Of a DNA stretch of 64,000 nt, positions 11,483 to 21,949 are shown piece after piece. The position numbers and the translations under genes are program-made. A model generated the notes under the pieces. It had not been told where the DNA came from, did no database searches, and worked only from the letters and a program-made list of their open reading frames with translations. Source of the stretch: Stratiolaelaps scimitus (lineage: Eukaryota; Arthropoda; Arachnida; Mesostigmata; Laelapidae); contig JABWDB010000002.1 of NCBI GenBank assembly GCA_019614645.1, forward strand, positions 27,145,501 to 27,209,500. Reading direction: 5' to 3'. Numbering within the stretch: the first letter of the stretch is position 1; every line of letters begins with the position of its first letter.

Positions 11483-12787
11483 CTATTCTTCACGAACCAA
11501 ATCGAACTGAATGTTGACCAAACCATGACTCGTCATAATGTTTACTCCGGGACGTTGAATATGTTCAATGCTAATTAGATTAGCCACACCGAATCCTCCG
11601 GAGTGCTCATCTGATAAGGGTTTCGCAAAAGCTATGGAGACAGGTTTACCTTCTTTGAATGTTGGTGTATATCCAAGTTCTACTACATCGCCACTTTGGT
11701 CGCGCACACTGACTCTGATGCAGAGATCAAATGCTCTCCACGGTTTTATCACATTTGCGAATGTGGCTCGATGCATTACACTAAGCCATGGGGATCCGTC
11801 CCTCATATCTACCTGAAACATACTTCCAATTGCGAAACCATTGGCTTCCCACTTGTATAGAGGTGTGCATGCTGCTTTGCCCGTTGCTTCGTATTCCTCG
11901 ATTAGGCGTTTTACAGGAACCCAGAGCATGCCTGCACCCTGATCACCACTGCTTGCATGAAGACTCAATATGCCAGTGGCCATAGCTGATCCAGTAACAC
12001 AAAGTTTCTCTATGTCGCTGACAAGGCCCGCTATACCTTCCCGCAAAATGCTCACGCGATCATCTTTAATAGACTTGCCGGTGTTCACTTGACGTTGACC
12101 GACTTGATCTGTGAGTGTAGACGTATCGACAACCGCCGACTCCTGAGAAATTGCACGATGACCGCCTCGCTCTGGCGATATCCAGAAGTGCGCTTTGATT
12201 TGTCGTAGACTTCCCTCAAAACCGCACAAGCATTCGAACTCCATTCTGTCCAGTAGTTTACCCACATCACGTAAGTCGGCTTCCTCTTTCCGTTGGCAAA
12301 TATCACACCACAGCTTCAAATCACTCTGTCCATCATATAGGCTGCATAGTGACAATGTCGCACATTGGCCACAGAAGGAGTGTCCGCATGTTCCAATATA
12401 GGCACGAGCCGAGTGTCCACGGCAAAGATCGCAAGGTCTCAAACGCCAACAATAACCACTTAATGGTCGTAGCGTCACTCGGCCTAGATTTAGATCATCT
12501 GGTAGATCAAGGGGTACCATTAACTGTCGTTTACACGCTGCCATGATTCGCGTAGTTTTCTCACTCAAAGATTGAACAACTCCTTTCCACCCTTGATTCG
12601 AGTTCACTATGCCTCTGTATAAAGAAGATTTGTGAACCTTCTCAAGCGAACCCTGAAACTGTTTTTCTATTTGAGTGATTGCAGGTTCATGCAACGAGCG
12701 CTTCTTGTTTAAGCTGGAGCGGGTGGTAGTACCGAGCTGTGCTATGCGAATGTAGTAGTTAGAGGCGACTCTCTCATACACTGCCAT
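11483..12787 (-). CDS. RING finger / TRAF-like (MATH) protein, intronless
   Basis: A single uninterrupted frame of 434 codons; the first ATG is at 12787. A C3HC4 RING finger spans residues 119-164: C119, C122, C134, H136, C139, C142, C161, C164. A second Cys-containing stretch (CLCGF, ~186-190) resembles a degenerate TRAF zinc finger. A short helical region with heptad-like spacing (~240-265) follows. Residues ~265-434 look like a TRAF/MATH beta-sandwich, with GYCWRL-like wording near the N-terminus and FDLCIRV plus IEHI strands near the end. Such proteins usually act as E3 ubiquitin ligases or receptor adaptors. An internal Met (residue 82, MAACKRQL) could be the true start, since the first 80 residues have no domain. 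Absence of introns in a 1.3-kb gene suggests retroposition or a lineage-specific family. Family assignment is firm for RING and moderate for TRAF. Confidence 0.75.
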   Translation of the reverse strand: MAVYERVASNYYIRIAQLGTTTRSSLNKKRSLHEPAITQIEKQFQGSLEKVHKSSLYRGIVNSNQGWKGVVQSLSEKTTRIMAACKRQLMVPLDLPDDLNLGRVTLRPLSGYCWRLRPCDLCRGHSARAYIGTCGHSFCGQCATLSLCSLYDGQSDLKLWCDICQRKEEADLRDVGKLLDRMEFECLCGFEGSLRQIKAHFWISPERGGHRAISQESAVVDTSTLTDQVGQRQVNTGKSIKDDRVSILREGIAGLVSDIEKLCVTGSAMATGILSLHASSGDQGAGMLWVPVKRLIEEYEATGKAACTPLYKWEANGFAIGSMFQVDMRDGSPWLSVMHRATFANVIKPWRAFDLCIRVSVRDQSGDVVELGYTPTFKEGKPVSIAFAKPLSDEHSGGFGVANLISIEHIQRPGVNIMTSHGLVNIQFDLVREE

Positions 12788-15700
12788 ATTCACTTACCCA
12801 TCAGATGCACTCACACGCTCACTCACAGAAGGTATTATAGAAATCATCGATGGAGCACTAAGCGCTAGTAGGACATTGGTGAGTGATTGCACGATACTAC
12901 CAAATTGACTTAACAGAGTTACCATAATATGTCACGACAGAATAACGTTTAACCGCTCCGCATATATGTATATTGTCGAATTTGTGATCAGTATCTCATG
13001 ATTGTTAAGGATGAGCAATGAGCGATGCACAGGCGAACCGCCACCAATTTGAATATGGGACATGATTCTAGTTGTTTCCGGCGCCAGACAAATCTGGGGC
13101 GCCTGCTCCTAAAATAAATATATACGACAGTGGCGCGCTATCAGTCAGTCACTTAGTCGTATGAAGTACAATTGCGATGTGCGGTGTTATCACTCTTAGA
13201 CAGCTCAGGTGGTAACGGTGGCGTACTGCATGCTCCGGCAAATATCTCCCTGGGTTAACTATCACAACCCGCTGATAGTTCAGCCCCCAAGCAGCTAAAC
13301 ACACACCCCTCTACGCCTCATCTGAACCCACCGAGATAACGGGGTTGCGAGTGCAATTTCTGACTAGCTAATTTCTTCATATATAAACGATGATTGGGTT
13401 GGAAAGAAGATAAGTGCAAAATTTCGTCAGAAGAACATTTCCACAAAACTAACGAGTGAACCAAATCTATTAATCTAAAAAGTAAGTTCTATCGCTAGCT
13501 ACGACCTTCCTCCATCTTTATACCACACGTCCGATGTCCAGGTCCCCGAATTCTGGCCGTGTCTTAAAGAATACCGACACACGGCTCAGAAGAGTAACTC
13601 TTGGCGGTCAAAATAAAACCATATTTGTCAACGTTGGAGACGCCCCGGTGAAAGTACAGTTTTTGAAAAGATCCATCGCAATTGTGCAGTTGCTTTCTTT
13701 CTGACCCAATAGTTACCGCTGTTATGTATGTCGTTTCAGGTACAACACACTGGCGACCCAACGTAATTAACAATTCATCATCACTCAACGTAATTAAAAA
13801 TTCATTGCTTGATTTAGGTCAATCATGCTTGTTCCAAACACACGTTTTCTAATTTAAGGGTGACATCCTAAGAATCGTTAATTTAATTGTATTTAAGGTT
13901 TGAATTTACGTGGCTCTCGGCGATCGAGTCCCGTCACGTGGTGACATATAGGAGAACTTAAGCATTGTAAAACTGCAATTCCCTTAATAAACCATAATAA
14001 ATTTTCCAAGCAGACTCACAGCCAACATTTAACGTCCACGGTACTGCTTTCAATTAATAAACCAATAAAACCTTTACCTCAACCCGATGAAACTCGGACA
14101 AATTCATCTGACTGTACCAAACTAATACAAACTTTTGTTTGTTAACGAAACCGCAGTCTTGACAACACTCAAGTTTACGTACAAAAACAATGATGGCGTA
14201 AACCAAAATAATGGCTACGTCAAAAACAACGAATGTCGTTTTTAGGAGCATCTAGGGACTCGAAAAAAAATATATATAGATGTATATATAATTACAATTA
14301 TTACCAAATTATTATTCTTTTACACCTTGCAATAATCAACAGCACAGCACCCAATACAATACTTAGGCTAATATAAGAATGCGCTAAGTTTACCCTTACC
14401 ACCATAGTTGCTGCCGTAACCACAACCACCACCGCCGTTGTTGTTGTTGTTGTCGTCGTGATATGAGAAGATGTCAAAGCGGAACACACCGTCAAAATAG
14501 CGAGACAAGCAATTATCTCGTTGTCGGTAACCAGCAGCAGTCACCTGCTTCACTGTGGCCGGTGAAGCAAAAGGTGGGCACGTCTTGCCTGCCCGGGTGT
14601 GTCTCGCTGTGTGTTCAGTGAGAGATCAGTGTGCAGTGGTATGGGTATCTGCTCGTGAAGGGCCTCAACGAAATATTCAGTTGAGTTCCAACGCGAGCGG
14701 ATGAAACCCAGTTTGAACAATCTCTGTTTTGTTGTAAGGACAAAAACTGTAGAGGAAGGGGAATCAAACAGGGAAACGAGCCCAGTGAAGCTGGCCCTTG
14801 TGTAAAACAAAACCCCGACGTAAGTGAGTGGAAAAAAACAGCTCGAAATGTTGAGACGACAAAAATAGAGCGACCTGTTTGATTTTAAGCAAGATTTTTG
14901 TTATGTAGTTTTTATGTCACTTCTGTCTGTGATGTTTTTTCACTGTGTTTGTTTCACTATTATTCGAATCGTTGCTTTAGTACATACATGTGTATGAGTG
15001 GATGATATCTCTTCCTCCTGTCGTAGGCTAAATAAACAGATTCTATATTCAATTCGTATCTATATTATGCCGAAGGAGATAGAGAAAAACAAATTTACTC
15101 TGAGAAATCTCGTAGCTTAAGAATGTAAACTTTGGAAGCCGCCCATTCCAGGAATTATCTGGAACTATCACACGTTAAGGGCCATGGTCACCAGTGATTT
15201 CGTTCGATTGTATATTTCTCAATGGTATCTTCAGTGCGTTCGAATCTATTTTTGGTTTCACCCAACATATGTATTATCAACATACTGAATGGTTAAATGT
15301 TGTGTACTTTTTAATATCGGATTGTAATATTTTGTTGTTAACAATTATTTCTATACACCACAGCTTGCATGCTGAGAATTCATAATGTTGACATAAATCT
15401 TATTTTAAGGATTTTCTGCAAAGTGTAGATGAATATCTTCTCAAGTATTAGATAAAATAGCTCTTTGTAAAATAGACGAGTAAGAAAAAAGAAAGATAGT
15501 ATTAAATGTTAAATGCAATGTTGCCAAATAAAAGGACTCACTCTCGAGAAATGTCCCACATCTAAAAGAATGCAACTTGAATTAGCGATTAATAAACAAA
15601 TAATATTTATTAATAGATATTATAGCCTAAGAGCCCCCTTTATAGTTGGTACTGTGGTTATGATCAGATTGACGGAAGTAAGCATCGGAACCTATGGACG

Positions 15701-15975
15701 GAGGTCCCGCATCGTTGCCCTGTTTGATTAAAGCTACATAATACATCCATGAGAACCATCACATGTCTGAAACAGCTACAATACTCTTTATTGTTGTTTG
15801 TATAAATTAAACGTACTTAATTGTATTTAAGTATGAAATGCCCGATTTTTATATTTAGATTTATTTGTGATTTAAAATTTACAATGGTCTTGTCTATAGT
15901 ATTTATTAGAGCAACGGTCTTGTACGGTTTTTATAGGAGAGGCTGAGGAGAGAGAAAACAGGCCAAGAGGCTGAC
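12788..15975. other. Intergenic with retroposon-like repeats
   Basis: No gene recognised. It contains a TATA-like ATAAATATATA around 13115 followed by a CAGTCAGTCA initiator-like run near 13143, a possible but unsupported promoter. It also holds the dispersed repeat at 13946-14080 and a simple (GTT)n stretch near 14440. Open frames at 14301-14810 derive from that low-complexity DNA. Confidence 0.45.
13946..14080 (+). repeat. SINE-like repeat copy with inserted 53-base core
   Basis: Bases 13946-14000 match the 74-bp insertion in HYI intron 5 (21103-21176): both have CTTAAGCATTG, a TGCA-rich middle and an AATAAACCA tail. Next, 14002-14051 matches 17305-17358 and 42709-42762. A second tail (AATAAACCAATAAA then TTTACC) follows at about 14056-14078. 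The GATCGAGTC at about 13921-13931 fits the B-box pattern GWTCRANNC, suggesting a tRNA-derived head. The homology is seen by eye; the class is inference. Confidence 0.5.
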
Positions 15976-15984
15976 AAAAAAAAA
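15976..15984 (-). terminator. RNA polymerase III terminator (T9)
   Basis: A run of nine T residues on the minus strand starts three bases after the 3' end of the tRNA-Trp gene, the standard Pol III stop. Confidence 0.9.
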
Positions 15985-15986
15985 CT

Positions 15987-16058
15987 TGACCCGGACGTGA
16001 TTTGAACACGCAACCTTCTGATCTGGAGTCAGACGCGCTACCGTTGCGCCACCGAGTC
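15987..16058 (-). tRNA. tRNA-Trp (anticodon CCA)
   Basis: A 72-base minus-strand gene with no intron. The acceptor stem pairs GACTCGG with CCGGGTC (one T-G wobble) and the discriminator is A. The A box (TGGCGCAACGG) and B box (GTTCAAATC) are intact. The anticodon loop reads CTCCAGA, anticodon CCA, so it reads UGG. It lies alone between genes with a T9 terminator, and looks functional. Confidence 0.96.
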
Positions 16059-17697
16059 CACATCATTTGAACGCCAGCCATACTGTTCCTACACACACAA
16101 ATAGGAATCCAGTAGCAAGTGATGAAATTTCCTGATACAAGTATAGGCATTTTTTTTTCAAAATTGCCGTTACATACATATCAAAACGTGAGGTCAGGCA
16201 CCCGTTCAATTGCCGTAAAACTTAATACTATCTTATCTTGTCTGGGGAAAATTTCTCGTATCCCTCAACACCCTCGTCGTCTGTTTGTTTTCAATAGCGA
16301 CCTGAGCCCGATGACAGCCAATAGTTTCGGAGCTGGCGAACCTTCATGCAATGAATGGGTGAAGCGGGTCCAAAGAAGGCGACCGCAACTGTTCCCATAT
16401 TATACCTTCGCCACCTCCAACGCTAAAATGGAGAGGGAGATTATTATTTTTTCTACACTTATATAGAATCTTAAGCGCGAGAGGTTGATAAGACAACTAC
16501 TCTGTCCTTCTTCTTGTGGCTCTATTTTACAATCAGTATTCGATCAAGGGCATATCCTTTACATATATTCGTTTGTTCGCGCAGTCTAGAGCTGTTTGAG
16601 AAGCATGGTGAGCGAGCGCGGTAGTTGCCTCGAGGATGTATTAGTCTCATGCACGGTTCTGCTCCTATTTTTTACAGTTCAGCCAGTTGTATTAGTTGAA
16701 AATTGACAAAAAATACCGAATATCACCAATGGTGCAGTGACCCGCCAAGAGCTGTCAAATAACAAACACAAACAACAAAGTCTGTAGGATGGAGTCATCC
16801 ACATCAGCATCGAGTGACCACGTACGTTCTCTATCGTTCCAATCTCTCGTTATGACTACTACTATTACTACGGTTGAACTTATCCGTAGCTCGCAAACGA
16901 ATGTGGCTGTCATTAAGTGTTCCCTAGTCGACCCTTTAATAGTATAACCGGATGCTGAAAATGTGCTGTTAATGACAGTAGTAGCTTAATAATTAGTGCC
17001 ACCAAATACGAATATAGGAGACAAAGATATTCGAAAGTAAACGAAGCTAAAATACAATGCATACCTAATATTATTAATACCGGGGTATCTTGGTTAACCT
17101 CTGTGTTGACATTACGGAAACAACAACAATAACCCCACAGTGTAAAGCGTATGCTATAACGCCCCCGGACTATTCTAGTTGTGATAGAACTTGGGTGAAC
17201 TTCCCCAGAGAACCTAGCTTTTGAAGCTGTTTGAGGCTCTGCTCTTTCTGCTGCTCATCTTGTCAACTGAAGCTCCCTTTTTTCGGCCACCCTTATAGTC
17301 TAAGTTTTCCAGGCTGACTCACAGCCAACATTTAGCGTCCACGGTAGAACTGCTTTCGAAACTATAACCAATTATCTGTCATCCTTATAGCCTGATATCA
17401 CGTCGCAGCAAAAAGATTCCTTCCATATATTATTTGTTCACCGTTAGTACTAAGAAAGACGATGCGAGGAACATGCCTATAACCTTATAACGTTTTTGAG
17501 CTTAACACACACACACACATAGAGATTCCATGGCACTTATAAAGAGTATATTAGTGTTCGTTCGGAGGCACTCAATCATTCGTTCATGACGTACGATGTC
17601 GACGAAGTAGTCACGCACTTTGAGTGGATTCTCAATTTGACTCTAGAATCCTGTACATCATTATTAGAGCAAATACGGAACCATGTGAAACGGTGAG
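16059..17697. other. Intergenic, no gene recognised
   Basis: Apart from the dispersed repeat copy at 17305-17358, nothing is recognised. An ATG at 16789 in good context runs 11 codons to a GTACGT donor; without a matching downstream exon this is not called. Confidence 0.45.
17305..17358. repeat. Dispersed 53-base repeat, copy 2
   Basis: Matches 42709-42762 and 14002-14051 over its whole length, about nine in ten positions by eye, including GACTCACAGCCAACATTTA and GTCCACGGTAGAACTGCTTT. The flanks do not match, so this is a discrete repeated unit. Confidence 0.75.
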
Positions 17698-18066
17698 CTA
17701 GGAAGCTCGCGAACAAGCAGAATTGCTGAGCAAGATTGTCTTGCGTGGTTCTAAATACGGCTCATCAGCAAATCGTCTGTGATCTAGCGATCTATCTATT
17801 CTGACTATGACGCGCAAGTTGGGATCATGCAGACACATGCGGTTGTATGCATCGTTTCGGACATTAGCTGGAAAAACAAACAATGATTCGCAAAAGCCAA
17901 TTGCGAACAGTGTGCGATCTTCATTTTCGATGTATTTGACTCGAAAGCAGCACTCAAAAAATGTGCTCCAATTGTCGTTCGTCTTACTAACTTTCCTGCT
18001 CCACACTGTGTTAATTTTGATTCCATTTTTGGCATTATCGGTATCATTCTTGGTTGAGCTGCCAAT
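17698..18066 (-). CDS. Possible 3'-terminal exon of an unrecognised gene
   Basis: The minus strand is open for 123 codons in phase 0 from a possible ACTAG acceptor (just above 18066) to a TAG at 17700-17698. The translation is well mixed (starts IGSSTKNDTDNAKNG, includes FRVKYIENEDRTLFAIGF) with no low complexity, so it looks more coding than its neighbours. Further upstream on the same strand (about 18130-18290) there is another coding-like stretch, but I could not join them with good splice sites. It lies antisense just upstream of HYI, within what may be the HYI 5' leader. No domain recognised. Confidence 0.35.
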   Translation of the reverse strand: MGSSTKNDTDNAKNGIKINTVWSRKVSKTNDNWSTFFECCFRVKYIENEDRTLFAIGFCESLFVFPANVRNDAYNRMCLHDPNLRVIVRIDRSLDHRRFADEPYLEPRKTILLSNSACSRAS

Positions 18067-18890
18067 CTAGTCGCTATTACAGCCCGCAACAGGATTAGTG
18101 CCCGGTCCGGTTCAATTTTCGTGGGTACAAAATACCTGACAGATCAGCAGGTTTGCCTCAATTCGTCGGTGTCAAGGAGTGTCACTTTTTTCTTCACCGC
18201 GAATGGAGGTTTGGCTACAGACTGCCATACAGCGCGACGATGGCTGAACCCATTGAATAGGGATTTAATGCAAATCTCTCTCCTCTAAACACCTGCTATA
18301 TCTACTACTGCGATGACGGTTGCCTTCGATATAAACAATAAGAGCAAATGACGCCTCAAGAGCCAGCTGGGATCCACCCATAGAATTTTATCTCACCATC
18401 AACTATTGACAACGCATTGGAACAGTTGTTGATCATTTGTCATTCTTTCATTTAGTTTCACGTAGATGGATCAATTGTGAATTTGTGAAGGTTAAAGTAG
18501 TATTCTGCCTGGAGTATTGTTGTAATTTATGCGCGGAGCGGTTCTTGGTTAACAGGTACGATGAATTGGACGTGTTTATCCGGATTGTTCTCTACCTTCT
18601 TTGAGGCCGCTTGTTTTGAGCTAAGGCTTATCTCCTACACGAAACGTGAGGCCAGTTAAGATTTAGATGACTGCGATTTACCGTTGATTCCAGTCTCTCT
18701 TTCAATTTCAAAAGATGCATGGACCTCCTGACTGCCAGTCGGTGCAATTCAGTGAAATCTACCAAGCTTTCACTACTTCGGATTTATTACTTTAGCTGTT
18801 GTTACGCTATAAACCATTGTCTGCTTATTCACCAACCTGAGGAGTCCTGCTTGTTTTAATTTCTAGGAGTCGCTGTTTCGCGGCACAAGG

Positions 18891-21775
18891 ATGGGTTTAA
18901 AGTTCGCTGCGAACATTTCGCTCATGTTCAAAGAGCTGCCGAATTTTCCCGAACGATACGAAGAGGCAGCCAAGCGAGGTTTCCGTGCTGTTGAATGTCA
19001 ATTTCCGTATGACTCGGAGATCGAGGATCTGGTAAAGGCAAAGCATGATGCTGGCGTTGAGCAAGTCCTGATCAACTCATTTCAGGGTGTGTACGTGGTT
19101 TTTCACAGCAGCTTCCATTACGGGTTTGGTAACGCGATGGATAAAAAAGAAGTGTCATCAACTGTGGATAGACTACTAACTGATTATTTGTGCGAAGCAA
19201 GGTAGTGTCCAGTTTTAGTGACTGCAGGGTAACTATCCAAGCGATGCTATAAGTAAACGCGAAAAAGCAATTCTTGATACCCTTTGGAGAAAATCAGGCT
19301 CCTGGATCGATGACTAACGTTATCGAAGCGGGTCTCAAATTGGCATTACTGACTTCGTTACAATCGAAGTGTTTTCCCTGCGTATGGAGCTTGTATTCTA
19401 GATCATATTGTAATCAATACCTTCATACCAACTAACTACGAATTGAACACTTCGCGATGCTCACGGAATTGATTGGGTCTACCTACCAACATAAAAACAT
19501 AGCTACATATTTGCAATTAATTTAAGTATATATGTTATAAATGTATCCAAGGTTCTAAGAGTCTTTTTGGAAAGCAAACGTGTCAAGACACTGAACTGCA
19601 CAAAATACATGCATTTTATGATAACGTGTGAAATAACGAGTCATTTAATAATAATTGTATTTGTTCAATATTGTTATCGCTAGGCAAGGGTCATGGAGAC
19701 ATCGGATTTGCTTGTCAGCCTGGCCGACAGGAACAGTTCAAGAAATCACTTGAGATAACTATTCGCTATGCAAAGGCGCTCAACTGCAAGAAGGTCAGCA
19801 ACAGCCAATACTAATTTGGGAATATCACGTATTTTATAGGTTCGGTAAATAACTACCAGAAATAGTCAGTGTCTTCAATATAAACAAATACAGAATTTCG
19901 ATCAAAGCACTGTTAAAGAAATATTCATATGTCTAACACTCTAAATCTCATTTGGAGTCTAAATTGTACGATCTGGGTGCGAAATGCGAAATCTTGTTTA
20001 TGTGCTTTTGTATAATGTCTTGTAATTTTTGTAACCTGCACCTGATAGTTTTTCTTATCATGTTATGCGCGTTCGGGTTATGTTTCAAACAGGTCCACAT
20101 TATGGCTGGCGTCCCACTGCAGGGTGTGCCAACGTCTGAGACCGAATCAATATACATCCACAATCTGTGTTACGCTGCTGATCAGCTACAAAAAGAGGGC
20201 ATCATGGGCCTCATTGAGCCTTTGTGCGCACAGGTAGATTAAATCCGATTATTAATCTTTAAACTATTTGGCTAAGGTCTTCTCTGACTGATCGCGACAT
20301 CATAATGACGTACTTTGGAAATGTTTCGTTCATTTTTTGAAGATAACATGATATTATTAAATAAAATTATTAAATAACGTGATAGTAATTCATTCGTTGC
20401 TCGAGTTTTTTTTATTGATAATTATTGTCTTTGTTAGCCTCCATGGCGTAATGGTTAAATTTTTTCTCTTAACGTTGCTTAGGTTCGCGAGGACTATTTC
20501 CTGACCAGCTATGACAAGGCACTTGACTATGTAAAGAGAGTGAATTCTCGCCACCTTCGTATTATGCTTGACGTCTTCCATCTGCAGATGATCCATGGAA
20601 ATCTCTCAGCAAACATTGCCCAGCTGGCCAGATATGTCGGTAAGTTAAAACTGTTTATTCACCAAATTTGAATTCAGTTGTATCACTAGAAATTACCAAA
20701 TAAACATTTTGAAATGATTCCGTAATGGACGTAAGTTATATGAGCCGAGCTTTTCACCATCACCATTTGAATTCGCGTGGTCAAATAAGCTTTCAGCAGC
20801 ACAGATTAACTTCACGCTAGAAGCTGCTCATTAAGCATCCATTCGTATACGGAGGAGAAAGCGATCCCGAAGTTGCCGGTCGTGTTAAATAAGTCCTACA
20901 GAGTTCAATGTTCTTGTCTAATTTTGTACTATTTCCCCTCATCGAATAATAATATTATACAGGGCATGTTCAGATTTCACAAGCGCCGAAACGTACGGAA
21001 CCTAGCGCTCCGGGCGAAATTGACTATCGTTACATCCTTGACTTCCTCGACGAGCTCGGCTATCGGGACTATATAGGCCTGGAATACAGGTATACTAAAT
21101 ATATAAGAGAGCTTAAGCATTGAAAAATTGCAGCTCCTTAAATAAACCAATAAAGATTTACCATTTACCATTTACCATATTTTCCGGAGTTTGGGTAAAT
21201 GTCGTGAATTACAGACAGAGATTAACGTTTACTTAATTTAGATTTACTAATGAAATATGCTGTGTGGACTGTTGTTTAGTTTTGCGGCTGGTCTTCCGCT
21301 CGTCTTAAACATTTCTTGGAACTTATCCTTATGGCATTACTTTAAAATTCGCACCTCTCTGAGGCAGGACTTTTAATGGTTTTAGTCTCGTCAACAACTC
21401 AATGATTATAACTTCATTTATTAAATCAAAAATAAAAAACAACTTCTGTTCCTCAATTTACCGTTTATATTATCAGTACACGTTTGGCACATAATTGGGA
21501 ACGAGTTTAATTGAAAATAACACTTCCTGATGCCTACAGTCCAGATTATCTAATCGACTATGTAATCCTCTCAAAATCACACACCGGAAATAAATTGCCA
21601 GAGAGTTACAACGGTTCTTTTATTGGCATAATAGAGCTTAATTATTAGCACGTACTCCATAGAAGCTTTGATATTAATCTTCGTTATTTTTCTTTTCAGT
21701 CCATCCGGGACTACTGTGGACAGCATCCGCTTCCTCAAAGACTGGGGCTACATGGCAGATATTCGTTTTGACTAG
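18891..21775 (+). CDS. HYI: Putative hydroxypyruvate isomerase, six exons
   Basis: Exons 18891-19086, 19684-19793, 20093-20233, 20483-20639, 20963-21089 and 21700-21775 join in frame into 268 residues. All introns are GT-AG; the intron 2 donor (GTCAGC) is weak. An acceptor at 18866 shows a 5' leader intron. The protein matches animal HYI end to end: FAANISLMF at the N-terminus, HIMAGVPLQG, LIEPLCAQ, LDVFHLQ, GHVQISQAP and the GLEYSPSGTTV ending. It is a TIM-barrel enzyme of the xylose-isomerase-like superfamily that interconverts hydroxypyruvate and tartronate semialdehyde in the bacterial homologue. The expected metal/catalytic residues E144, D179, H182 and E242 are present. The AATAAA is at 21937-21942. 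Exons 2-6 fall within the tandem duplication; exon 1 does not. Intron 5 carries a 74-bp insertion absent from the second copy. Confidence 0.9.
21103..21176 (+). mobile_element. 74-bp SINE-like retroposon insertion in HYI intron 5 (copy 1 only)
   Basis: The second copy of the intron (near 30946) has an uninterrupted site. In copy 1, 78 extra bases are present: a 74-base unit plus a 4-base ATAT duplication (21099-21102 and 21177-21180). The insert ends in three tandem ATTTACC units, and its body matches 13946-14000. A 3' tail of short tandem repeats is typical of elements mobilised by some LINEs. Confidence 0.7.
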
Positions 21776-21936
21776 GACTTGCTTAATCGGCGAAGAGAAG
21801 AAGAAGCAATATTGCAGTGTGTCCCAGTTGGTACATATAGAAAACAGAATTCGTCTATTTTTGTAGCTCTGATCGAGCACGGGTGTTGAGTACGGCGTTA
21901 TTTGTTCCTGCAAACAGGATAATAGCTATATCACAA

Positions 21937-21942
21937 AATAAA
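21937..21942 (+). promoter_or_regulatory. Poly(A) signal of HYI
   Basis: AATAAA 162 bases after the HYI stop codon. The same signal is kept in copy 2 at 31703-31708. Confidence 0.7.
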
Positions 21943-21949
21943 TATAGGA

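Noticed and set aside
13100..13200. TATA-like and initiator-like promoter followed by a short ATG frame
   Set aside because: The frame closes after 12 codons and no convincing second exon was found.
16789..16821. ATG in good context followed by 11 codons and a GTACGT donor
   Set aside because: No matching downstream exon in frame, and the HYI N-terminus already aligns with its family from its own ATG.
20438..20462. tRNA-like A-box wording (CCATGGCGTAATGG) in HYI intron 3
   Set aside because: No B box, no foldable cloverleaf, and it runs straight into the polypyrimidine tract of the exon 4 acceptor.
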